The position numbers and the translations under genes are program-made. Shown here piece by piece: positions 1 to 8,136 of a stretch of DNA of 10,820 nucleotides. Under the pieces are notes generated by a model. The model ran no database searches, was not told where the DNA came from, and was given only the letters and a program-made list of their open reading frames with translations. This DNA comes from Acanthamoeba castellanii str. Neff (taxonomy: Eukaryota; Discosea; Longamoebia; Acanthamoebidae): assembly GCF_000313135.1 (NCBI RefSeq), contig NW_004457518.1:326409-337228 (forward strand), given 5' to 3'. Numbering within the stretch: position 1 is the stretch's first letter; each line of letters opens with the position of its first letter.

Positions 1-54
1 CTCTTCTCGTTTTCTTTTCACTTTCGTAGTTAAGGCCAAACACGAACATCAACA

Positions 55-1252
55 TCAGGAGCTGGGCCTGTTGCTGTTGTTGCCTTTGTGGATCTGGTCC
101 CTGATCTGCTGCAAGTTGACGACGAGGAAGAGGGCCGAAGCATCGGCATGCAGGGTGCCGTCCTCGCCGTCGGTGAGGGTGGCGGTGACGTACACCTTGC
201 GCCCTTCAACTCGGTCGATCCGCGTCTCAATTATCTTTACACTCCCGAGCGGCGTGAACTGTTTCCATGTTTGCGCGACGCACACACACACGTTAACGTC
301 GAGGAGCAAGAGCATGCAGATCAACGCGTGGTGGCTGGGGCGTATACCTTCCGGTAGTTCACATCGAGGTTGAGGGTGACGGCTCGTTGGCCCTTGAGCC
401 CCTCCACAACAGTGCTTCCCAGCACGTTGTCAAAAATGGTTGCCAGCGCCCCGCCGTGCACGCACCCTGCAATCCACCACCAGCAATGCGTGCAAGGCGT
501 GAGTCGTGCGTGTCGTGCGTGTCGTGCGTGTGTCGTGTGCCGAACAAGGGGAGTGACCACGCGATCCAGAAAGGGAGCGTGTGGTGTGGTGTGCACTCGT
601 TGTGTGATGGTGTTCGTACCGGGCGGACCCTCGCACCGGGTGCCAAAGTCGATGAAGCCCATGGCCGACCTGGCCTCATCGTTGAAGTAGAGCTCGAAGC
701 CCTCGAACTTCGAGTCCTGCCACACGTAGTGCTCTGCGCGTGCAGCCATGTAGCGTGTCGTGCGCCAATCAGAAAAAGAAAAACGCGGGGGTTGCATCAA
801 TGGGAGGGGGGGGCAAGGGTGGTACCACCGCGGGCGCCCAGGGCGCGGCGGTCCTCGAGGCTGGGCAGGTTGATGGCCCGCCACCGCGGGTCGGCCTGCA
901 CTTCCGCCCGCCGCTGTCTGGTGCCGCTCAAGTGGGTCGGGGCAGTCTCGAGGCTGGGCAGCCGGCGCCGCAGCATCGGCGGAGGTGGCACTACTTCACC
1001 AGCACCACCTCCTACACAAGTAACTCGTGTTCAGCGCACCACCTTCATCATAGATGAGTGGGGGAGGTGGTGCGCACGGTGGCCGGAGCTGGAAGAAGGA
1101 GGAGGAGAGGTGGCAGTCTCTGCCGCGAGCACGGGCCGAGAGGAAAGAAGAGGAGGCCCACGCAGATGCGGCCACTCGGTGGAGGAGGCGGCCACCCCCG
1201 CGCCCAGGGCGGTCCCCACCACGAACGCGGTGCACCAGCCTGCTCGTCTCAT
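55..1252 (-). CDS. Hotdog-fold acyl-CoA thioesterase, THEM4/PaaI-like (5 exons)
   Basis: Exons on the minus strand: 1252-1078, 1011-826, 733-620, 466-348, 258-55, giving 265 aa ending in TGA. All four introns are GT..AG and the phases close exactly. The hotdog signature is rebuilt only by splicing: CEGPPG from exon 3 joins CVHGGALATIFDNVLG from exon 4, placing HGG at about residues 162-164 and the conserved Asp at about 171. After it comes a long beta strand, VEGRKVYVTATLTDG, typical of the family. Such enzymes hydrolyse acyl-CoA to free acid and CoA. Residues 6-22 are hydrophobic (WCTAFVVGTALGAGVAA) after MRR, suggesting a mitochondrial presequence or signal anchor; human THEM4 is mitochondrial. 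Residues 45-75 are Ser/Pro/Gly-rich and poorly constrained, so the first junction (1078/1011) is the least certain. The hotdog core is firm; the natural acyl substrate cannot be read from sequence. Confidence 0.85.
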
Positions 1253-1399
1253 GTTTTCTTTCTTTCACCTTTTCTTTTTACTTTTCCTAAAGCCCACAAA
1301 AAGAAATCGGCTTTTGTGAATTTTGTTCTGCGTAATTTCGCAACTCCACAAGCCCAAACTCGGGTTTGTTCTTCAGACCGCAACAAACACTTGGACAAG
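1253..1399. promoter_or_regulatory. Divergent promoter between thioesterase and RNA ligase
   Basis: The start codons of the minus-strand thioesterase (1252) and plus-strand ligase (1400) are 147 bp apart, so this stretch must hold both 5' UTRs and promoters. It is markedly A/T-richer than the flanking coding DNA and has a pyrimidine run (about 1255-1285). It contains two imperfect inverted repeats: CACAAAAAG against CTTTTGTG (about 1294-1319) and CCAAAC against GGGTTTG (about 1354-1368). No clear TATA box is seen. Promoter function is inferred from position only. Confidence 0.55.
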
Positions 1400-3243
1400 A
1401 TGGAGGCGCCAACACCAGACAGCACGACCCTGCCACCAAAAGAGCTACCCAGCGCTGGTGCGTTCCCTGTTCCTCCACTACTGTTATTTAATTTATATTT
1501 TTAATATATAACTATAATTTCCACCACAACATTCCAGCAGCACCGGCAGGGCCGAGGTTTAGGCGCTACGCGTCCATCGAGAACCACCAGCTCGAAGCCG
1601 AGACCGTGAGGACCGAGGGCCATGCCGGTACCTTAACCCTGGCCAATCCTCTACAGTCTCTGTGCTGTGCAGTCCCGCTCCACATGTAACCCTCAACTGA
1701 CCACGTCGTGTCGCACGGATCCTGTCGTCATGTGTTGTCGTTGTTGTTGTCATCGTTGTTATGTTGCGATAGAGGGTGAGTGGGTGGTGATGGAAAAGGT
1801 GCACGGCTCCAACTTCTGTTTCCTCACCGACGGTTCCACCGTTACTGGCGCCCGACGCAAGGCCCTCCTCGCTCCCGGTGGTACGCGCGCCTCGTCCTGT
1901 GTGTGTTGGCCTCACGTATCGCGTGTCGCGTGTCGCGTGTCGTGCGGTAGTGTGTGTCGTGTCGTGTCGTGTCGTGCTAATCGGAGGCCTTGGTGTGGAG
2001 CAGACAAGTACTACCCAGGGTGGGAGATCCTGCTCGAGATGTACACCGACCGCGTCCTGCGCGCCTTCCAGCTTCTCCAGGAGCACTACGCCGCCCACCC
2101 TCCGCCTCGACGCCGTACGCACTACGTCTCGCGCGCGCGCACACACACACGCACACACGCACACACGACACACATGACACGCGCACATAGCTGACGCGCG
2201 AGAGACGACCAGGGCTGGACGATGATGGGAAGCTGCATCAGCTGTACGTGTACGGGGAGCTGTTCGGGGGCATGTACCCGGGCCTGCCGACGCCGCCCAC
2301 GCAGGCGCACGTGCAGAAGGGCATCTACTACTCGCCCACCTACGACTTCTTCGCCTTCGACCTCCACGACGGCCACGGCTACCTCGACTACGACCTCGCC
2401 GAGCGCATCTTCCAGACCGCCGGCTTCTTCTACGGCGAAGCCCTCCTCAAGTACCACCCCCGCTACACGTTGTATTATTATTTATTTGTTATTTTTATTT
2501 GTTATTTGTTAATTTTTACGAGGCTCACGCGTGTGTCGTGAAGGGGTACGTTCGACGAGTGTCTGGCGTACCCGCACGAGTTTACGACGACGCTGCCGAA
2601 GCGGCTGGGCCACCCGCCGCTGGTGGGTGCGCGGTACGAGGGCTACAAGAACCTGGCCGAGGGCACCGTCATCAAGCCGGTGCGCAACGCCTACTTCACC
2701 AACGGGTCGCGCGTCATTCTCAAGAAGAAGATCGACCTCTACGCCGAGATCATCGACATCCGCAAGCGCGAGCCGGTCAAGCGCGACCGCAACGCCAAGC
2801 TGGGCGACGACGCGCGCCTCGCGCAGGAGCTCGAGAAGCTCGCCGGCGAGGGCGCCGACGTCGACGTGCGGTGGCTGTGCGACGAGTTCGAGCGCTACGT
2901 CAACGCCAACCGGCTCACGGCCGTCGTGTCCAAGATCGGGTTCGAGGGCGAGGTGCGCCACCGGCTGCGCTACAAGCGCGGGCAGCTGATCGGCCTGCTG
3001 GCCAAGGACGCGCTCGATGACCTGCTCAAGCGGCCCGAGGCCCGGGCGCGCTACGACGCCGTCGCGCAGAACAAGGCCCGCAAGCAGATCGTCACCCGCC
3101 GCCTCAACACCCTCGCCGCCCGCCCCGTCGCCCTCTTCTTCGATCCACCAGCCGACGACACCACTGACGTCGACAATGTCAATGTCGACACGCCAGCTGC
3201 TGACGTCAGCGACACCAATGAGTATGTCGTTACAAACATGTAA
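1400..3243 (+). CDS. RNA ligase, Rnl2/editing-ligase type (6 exons)
   Basis: Exons 1400-1457, 1538-1627, 1773-1880, 2004-2114, 2213-2468, 2544-3243 give 440 aa ending in TAA. The enzyme joins RNA ends through ligase-AMP and RNA-AMP intermediates. The covalent nucleotidyltransferase motifs are present in order: an upstream YASIEN element (about 31-36), motif I EKVHGSNF with catalytic Lys58, motif III YGELFGG (136-142), motif IIIa FFAFDL (168-173), motif IV EGTVIKP (247-253) and motif V RVILKKK (264-270). This order and the YASIEN/EKVHG pair fit Rnl2-type ligases (phage ligase 2, kinetoplastid editing ligases) better than DNA ligases. Residues 271-440 form a charged, largely helical C-terminal region plus a low-complexity Asp/Val/Thr tail. 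Branch-like CTAAT (1977-1981) and CTGAC (2191-2195) lie about 20 nt before two acceptors. Ligase identity is firm; RNA repair, tRNA processing or mitochondrial work are equally open. No convincing targeting peptide is seen. Confidence 0.9.
1881..2003 (+). repeat. Ligase intron 3 with GCGTGTC and GTCGT tandem repeats
   Basis: The intron begins GTACGC and ends CAG. It carries three perfect copies of GCGTGTC (1921-1941) and four of GTCGT (1956-1975), followed directly by a branch-like CTAAT. A T/G-rich strand is the sense strand here, whereas the next intron is C/A-rich in sense. Confidence 0.75.
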
Positions 3244-3282
3244 CATGGCGTATTTTCAGAAAAGAAACATGATGTGGCGAGC

Positions 3283-4112
3283 TTAGAGGGCGGCCTTCTT
3301 GGGGGCGTAGACGTTGCGAGCGGCGTAGGCCTTGACGCGGGGGCACTGGCCGACGGTTTGGTGGAGCTGCTTGACCAGCGGGAAGGTGGCCAGCAGGGCT
3401 GGGCCGCCTGGCAGCGACACCAGCGTGTTGAGCGCATTGTACAGCGCAAAATCGGCATAGCTCATCTGGCAGAAACCACGTTGCATGTCAACACTCATTC
3501 CTATGAATGCCCATATACATATATATATACACACGCGCGCATTATGTTCATATGCAACGGTACCTTGTTGCCGACGAGGTAGCCGTTACGGCCGTTCTTC
3601 TCGAGGAGGGCGGTGAAGAACTGGAACTGAGTGGGCGCCTGGTTGCTGAGGAGGTTGCGCAGGGCGGCGGGCTTCTGGTCGTCGGGGGTGCCCAGGGTGT
3701 AGCCGAGGAGGGTACCCAGGAAGTCGTTGGCGCCCTCGTAGGCCACGTCCACGCGCGCGGCCTCGGCCTCGTTGGCTCCGTTGTAGCCGTGCTTGCGGGC
3801 CAGGTAGCGCGCAATCGAACCGCTCTGCACGAGCCGCACGTCAGGATCCTCGTAGAGCGGGATCTGACCAAAGGCCAGCTTGTCTGGATGTTGATGTTGA
3901 CATGTTTCCAATATTTGTAAATATATGGTTTATTTAGCATTGCATATAGCGTGAGTGAAGAGATCACAGTAGGAGGGGAGTGATTACCGCCGAGCTGCTG
4001 CTTGAGGGCGGGCCAGTTGGTGGCCGAGACGTAGGCGTAGTCAACGCCGGCGTCCTCGAGCATGAGGCGGGGCAAGGTCAAAGTAGGTGAGGGTGGGCTT
4101 CGTCACGGACAT
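3283..4112 (-). pseudogene. Glutathione S-transferase with a frame break in exon 1 (3 exons)
   Basis: Exons 4112-3988, 3883-3564, 3465-3283 (TAA) encode a cytosolic Tyr-type GST (sigma/alpha/pi-like), which conjugates glutathione to electrophiles. Splicing gives QLGDKLAFGQIPLYED, then LVQSGSIARYLARKHG (the glutathione gamma-glutamyl site), then the helical C-terminal domain with MSYADFALYNAL. The ATG at 4112 opens MSVTKPTLTYFD, the expected first strand with the catalytic Tyr, but that frame stops after 23 codons. The remainder, RLMLEDAGVDYAYV, lies one base out of register, with only 7 nt between GAC (4079-4077) and CGC (4069-4067), where the family has about 8 residues (24 nt, GRAE-type helix start). 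A 17-nt deletion would explain both frame and length: 628 coding nt plus 17 equals 215 codons, a normal GST size. It may be a young pseudogene, an allele or an assembly error. A start at ATG 4063 would give 192 aa without the Tyr. Confidence 0.8.
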
Positions 4113-4314
4113 CTCCTCTTCTTGTTTGTCTCCTCTTTGTTGTTTCAAACACAGAATCGAGAGTTGGCCACGGGCATGCCAAATCTGTTTTGGGTTTTGT
4201 CCGCAAAAAGACTAAAGACGACGCTACAGGGGAACAGCAAACCCAAAGGAATGTAGGAATGTTGGTATGATGATGGTATTTGAAAGTTAACGTAATTGGC
4301 ACCGTGGGTGTGCG
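4113..4314 (-). promoter_or_regulatory. Spacer: transporter 3' end and GST promoter
   Basis: This 202-bp spacer separates the transporter stop from the GST start, both on the minus strand. It must contain the transporter 3' UTR and the GST promoter/5' UTR. An inverted repeat of about 9-10 bp is visible (TTTGGGTTTT near 4191-4200 against CAAACCCAAA near 4233-4242). There is no clear AATAAA on the minus strand and no gene. Confidence 0.45.
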
Positions 4315-6243
4315 CTACACGAAGGTGCCGTACTCCGCCTCCCCCGACTTCCTCCGCCTCTTCTCCTGATGCTCGGGCGATGGTGGCGACGTCGGAGACA
4401 CCCAGGCACCGTCCTGCGACAGCTCCATCACCAGCATCGTCCCATCCACGCTCTTCTTCTCCATCGCCGTCTTCATCTTCATCATCGTCGTCTTCTCGTC
4501 GTTGTCGTCGTAGTCGTTGCCTGCGTCGAGGAGCTTGGCCGCAGCGGCCTCTTGCTCTTCTTCCTGCTGCTCGAGAGCGAGCCGGGCGTCCTTCTTGCGC
4601 TGGCGGTCGAGGGACCAGGTGACGGTGAAGAGGCCCGCCATGATGAGCAGCCCGCCGACGGCCACCCGCACGGTGAGCTGCTCGCCCAGCAGGACCCACG
4701 CAAAGAGCGCGATCATGAGCGCCTGCAGGCAGTAGAACAGCGCCACCGTCGACGCCGCGATCTGATGAATCGCCCACGTGTTCAACGAATACCCTGCGCA
4801 GCACGCACGCACCGCACACACCGTACACGCGTGGATTAGTGTCACGATCGTGTTGTGTGTGTGTGTGTGTGTGTGTGCGAATGCGGTCTAATGTGTGGTC
4901 GGGGGGGGGTACCGATGACGCCGGCGACGAAGGCGCTGTAGATGGTGGAGAGGTAGGCGTTGAGCGGGGCGGTGCGGGCGACGTCGACGACCTCGTCCCA
5001 GAAGCCAACGAGGGTGATGGGCACGATGACCACCAGCCCGACGGCGAACACGAAGAAGTTGAGCACCGTGGGCGTGACCCGCGCCGTGAGCGGCTTCTGG
5101 AGGACGATGAAGAGCGAGAAGCACACCGTGCTCGAGATCGCCAGCAGGTTGCCCAGCAGAATGTCGCTCGACCCAAACAACTCAAAGTTCTCCACCTGTC
5201 GTGTGCGTCGTCGTGTGCGTGTCATTGTCATTCATCACACACGACCGCACACGACACACATCGCAAGCGGTGAAGGTGCGTACCTCGAGGATGATGAGTG
5301 CGCCGACGACGGTGATACTGATGCCGCCGAGCTTCCAGAGGGAGAGCTTCTCGAGGCAGAGCAGGGCCGAGATGGCAGTCGAGAAGACGGAGATGGCCGG
5401 GCTCACCATGCCCGCGTTGGTGGCCGTCGTGAGCGAGAGGCCGCTCAGGAAGAGCAGCTGGTTGAACACCATCCCCATCATGCCCAGGCCTCCCAGCCAC
5501 AGCCAGTCCTTGAGCGATCGCGAGCTGTGTGTGCCGCACACGCACACACGCATGATGACGTAAGCACACACGCACGACATAGCACGACACACGCGACACG
5601 CGCGGGTACCTGAAGAGGGACTCGCGTTCGCGGACGTAGGCGAGGGCGAAGAAGGCGGGGGTGGCGAAGATGAGGCGCAGGGAGTACCACACCATGACGT
5701 GCATGTCCCGCAGGCCCGTCTTGGCGTAGACCGCGTTCAAACTCCAAATGGCCTGCAACACAGGCGTGCGTGTGTGCGGTGGCGTGTGCGAGTTAGCACC
5801 ATCAGCGCCACCGTCAACATGAACGCCACCCACGCGAGATGGTGTGGGGCAACAGCGCAAGAGTGACACATGCGCATAACTATGCGTCACGCCGGAGCCA
5901 CATAATAAGAATAAATAATCAAAAAATGAAATAAGTGGCTCGCGTATTTTTATTTATTTGTATTTTATTTTGATAATAGTTAATATGTGCACTATTTTTA
6001 TTTATTTATTTTTTTCTCGAGAAGAAATGCACTCATCTCCCATCATCATCCTTCCTTCCGGGGCGGGAAAATGAGTCGAGAAGAGGAGGGAGGGGCGTGT
6101 ACCTGTATGAGCACGAGCGCGAGGGTCACCTTGAGGTTGTTCACCACGGGCGCTGCTGGCGCGCTGACCGTGTCTGTCGCGAGCAGGCCGCGCTTCTCCG
6201 CGGGGACGGGGAGCAGTTCATCGAGGGTCGCCGAATCGTACAT
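4315..6243 (-). CDS. EamA/DMT-superfamily membrane transporter with acidic tail (5 exons)
   Basis: Exons 6243-6103, 5752-5610, 5524-5284, 5195-4913, 4793-4315 (TAG) give 428 aa with every phase closing. Two EamA repeats are visible (about 40-175 and 183-332), each with several hydrophobic helices; about ten membrane segments in all. The first helix, LALVLIQ then AIWSLNAVYAKTGL, is rebuilt across the 350-nt first intron, which supports that junction. EQLT before the last helix (LLIMAGLFTVTWSL) matches the usual G-E-x-x end of EamA repeats. The family exports metabolites, sugars or nucleotide sugars; overall shape resembles plant WAT1/eukaryotic DMT members, but the substrate cannot be read. 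Residues 333-428 form a charged, Glu/Asp/Lys-rich cytosolic tail with Ser/Pro, ending EYGTFV. ATG 6243 is the first ATG in the exon frame after a stop, but an additional 5' exon is possible (see findings). Confidence 0.88.
4854..4877. repeat. (TG)12 microsatellite in transporter intron 4
   Basis: Twelve uninterrupted TG units lie inside the intron 4912-4794. On the sense (minus) strand it is a CA tract. A nine-G run (4901-4909) follows, abutting the 5' splice site. Both are length-variable sequence types. Confidence 0.95.
5198..5255 (-). repeat. Intronic inverted repeat (GU/CA hairpin) in transporter intron 3
   Basis: Arms 5198-5217 and 5238-5255 pair over 10 bp plus 8 bp with a 2-nt bulge (5208-5209) and a loop of 20 nt. 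The hairpin fills most of the 88-nt intron 5283-5196, leaving the 5' splice site exposed and the 3' splice site next to the stem base. Confidence 0.8.
5753..6102 (-). other. Long AT-rich first intron of the transporter gene
   Basis: At 350 nt this is the longest intron in the window. Its middle (about 5900-6035) is a block of TTATTT-type sequence in sharp contrast to the GC-rich exons. It begins GTACAC after CAG and ends TTGCAG. I see no coding sequence in it; the AT block could be a recent insertion or a regulatory element. Confidence 0.7.
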
Positions 6244-6996
6244 GCCTGCCGCAGTTGCGCACACGCCTCCCGCGATGTAGTTAACTACACTGCACTGGCG
6301 AAGACGACAAAGAGGAGAAGCTTCTGTCTCGTGCCACCCGCGGCGTTTGCCAAGTACTTCCAGATGGCTGGAGGAAAAATCCGGAGGTAAACGCCGATTG
6401 GCGGTTTATTGAGCGGGAAGAGCCGTGGTTGGCGCAAGCTATCGGGTACAGAAAAAAGACCGAGGGCGCAACCGATCCTCATCAATGGGTGGAGGCTGGT
6501 TGGTGTTTGCCACAAACACCAGAAACACGTGCAAGCACTGTAGGAGTATGTATATATTTGGAGGATAAAAAGGGTAGGGTGGCCGCATATGTACATGGTG
6601 GGGAGGGGTAAAATTATGGGGGGCTTGCTGCTGGTGAACGTTCGCGTGGACGAAGGGGTGCTGTCGAAGGGCGCGTGCGTGCGAAGGCGGCGGCGAGGCG
6701 GTGATGCTGGGCGAATGGCGGCGATGCGGTGCGTGTGCGGTTGGGAAGACGTCGTCGTCGTCGAGTGAGGTGCGTGCGTGTGCGGTGGTGGGCAGGCGGG
6801 GAGAGCTGCAGAAAGAGGCGCCGGCGAGCAATCAGTCGTGTGCGCGCGACCAATCGCTCCCATCCTCTGTTGCGTTGTTCGGCTCAGCATCTCCACCGCC
6901 ACCTCCACTCCACGCGCAGCACAGAACTCACTCGTCGGCTCCTGGACGCGGGGGACCCCCACCTCAGGGGCCTCCTCCTCTCCCATCGGGGCCTCC
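6244..6996. other. Intergenic: ankyrin gene 3' side and transporter promoter
   Basis: This 753-bp stretch lies between the ankyrin gene stop (6997) and the transporter ATG (6243). The half near 6600-6990 is GC-rich with CGTCGTCGT and GTGCGTGCG simple sequence. Around 6541-6560, the minus strand has a TATATA-like stretch that could be a TATA box for the transporter. A coding-like piece on the minus strand at 6482-6296 may be an extra transporter exon. Otherwise I see no gene. Confidence 0.5.
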
Positions 6997-8136
6997 TCAG
7001 GCCACGAGGTGAGTGAGGCTCTGCTCGCAGGCCCTCATGACCTGGCTGGCCTCGTCGGTCCACGCCAGCAGGCCCGGCGCCGGCTTGTCCTGCTCCTCCT
7101 CGAACGAGCCGAGCGGGGTGGCGGCGAGTGCGGCGAGCGTGGCCGCGGCGTGGGGCTGCGGCTGGTGGTGGTGGGCGTTGCCAAAGCACGCGACGTGGTC
7201 GTCGTCGTAGTCGTCGGCGATGGTCATGGAGTCGAAGCCGCTGCCGAGGGCGCCGAGCGAGAGGAGGAGCTGGACCATGCGGTCGTCGCCGATCTCCATG
7301 GCCAGGTCGAGCGGGGTCTCGTCGTCGTCGTTGTAGATGTCGAGCACCGCGCCGTGCTCGGCCAGGAGGCGCACGATGCGCATGGCGCGGTCGCCGCCCT
7401 CGCGCACGGCCCAGTGGAGGGCGCACTCGTCCCACTCGTCGCGCTCGTTGAAGAAGGCGCCGTTGCGGAGGAGGATGGCGACGATGGCGTCCATGCCGAG
7501 CGCGGCGGCGTGGTGCAGGCACGTGGCGCCGTTGATGTCCTTCACGTTGGGGTCGGCGCCGTTCTCGAGGAGGAAGGCCACCTTCTCGGCGCAGCCCAGC
7601 TTGACGGCGGCGAAGATGGGGGTCTCGCCCTCGAAGTTGGCCTTGTTGACGTTGGCCCCGTGGTCGATGAGGGCCTCGACCAGCTCGAGCTCGCGGCGCT
7701 TCTTGGCGCAGTCGCCACCGACGTAGCAGTCGGGTTCGACGTAGGACGAAGAGGGGGTGGGCGCGCCGCCCGAGGGGGGCGGGGCCGAGGTGCAGGCGTA
7801 GGAGATGGCCCACATGAGGGCGGTGTTGCCGTCCTTGTCGAGCTCATCGACGTCGCACACATTGGCCTCGAGGATGCTGGTGAGCATCTCGACGTTGCCC
7901 ATCGAGGCAGCGCAGTGCAGCGGGCCGAAGCCGAAATCCGCCGAGGTCGAGCCGAGCTGCGCGGTCTCGGGAAAGGGGGTGCATCCGCCATCGGTCACCG
8001 AGGACGCCTCGCTGCTGTCGGAGGCGCTCCCCTCGTCTTCGATGGACTGCAGAAGGTCCTTGATGACGCTGAGGTCGTCCTCCCAGGCGGCATGGCGCAG
8101 CTGCTGCAGCTGGCGCTGGAGCGGCATAGATGACAT
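6997..8136 (-). CDS. Ankyrin-repeat protein (single exon)
   Basis: An uninterrupted 379-aa frame opens at ATG 8136 and ends TGA at 6999-6997; a second in-frame ATG follows three codons on. About six ankyrin repeats run from residue 68 to 299, for example GPLHCAASMGNVEMLTSILE, GETPIFAAVKLGCAEKVAFLLENGADPN and GATCLHHAAALGMDAIVAILLRNGA, each with the TPLHxA-type turn and GA(D/N)xN loop. The second repeat (101-167) is split by an insert of about 35 residues (113-147), rich in Pro/Ser/Gly and holding two Cys, between its two helices. The N-terminus (10-65) has a leucine-rich helix and a Ser/Asp/Glu stretch; the C-terminus (300-379) is His/Ala-rich and acidic. No catalytic domain is visible. Ankyrin repeats bind proteins, so an adaptor or inhibitor role is likely, with the partner unknown. 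It is the only intronless gene here. Confidence 0.9.
   Translation of the reverse strand: MSSMPLQRQLQQLRHAAWEDDLSVIKDLLQSIEDEGSASDSSEASSVTDGGCTPFPETAQLGSTSADFGFGPLHCAASMGNVEMLTSILEANVCDVDELDKDGNTALMWAISYACTSAPPPSGGAPTPSSSYVEPDCYVGGDCAKKRRELELVEALIDHGANVNKANFEGETPIFAAVKLGCAEKVAFLLENGADPNVKDINGATCLHHAAALGMDAIVAILLRNGAFFNERDEWDECALHWAVREGGDRAMRIVRLLAEHGAVLDIYNDDDETPLDLAMEIGDDRMVQLLLSLGALGSGFDSMTIADDYDDDHVACFGNAHHHQPQPHAAATLAALAATPLGSFEEEQDKPAPGLLAWTDEASQVMRACEQSLTHLVA

Noticed and set aside
503..529. Three tandem 9-mers that at first look like a small repeat array
   Set aside because: They are contiguous without spacers and lie inside a thioesterase intron; simple-sequence repeat, not CRISPR.
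387..1319. A 310-codon plus-strand open frame over the thioesterase gene
   Set aside because: It is antisense to recognisable hotdog exons, has no family resemblance, and is kept open by high GC content.
2115..2212. CA-rich and CG-rich stretch as a possible Z-DNA or promoter element
   Set aside because: It is fully explained as ligase intron 4 with GT..AG ends and a CTGAC branch-like site; similar tracts occur in most introns here.
4145..5185. A 346-codon minus-strand frame within the transporter
   Set aside because: It runs through introns in an alternative frame with Arg/Ser/His-rich low complexity; the EamA exons explain the same DNA.
6285..6986. A 233-codon minus-strand frame between the ankyrin and transporter genes
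   Set aside because: Most of it is low-complexity Pro/His/Thr sequence with no homology that I recognise. Only its last part is retained as a possible extra exon.
6778..8133. A 451-codon plus-strand open frame
   Set aside because: It is the antisense shadow of the ankyrin gene; its Val/Gly/Leu-rich translation mirrors the GC-rich codons opposite.
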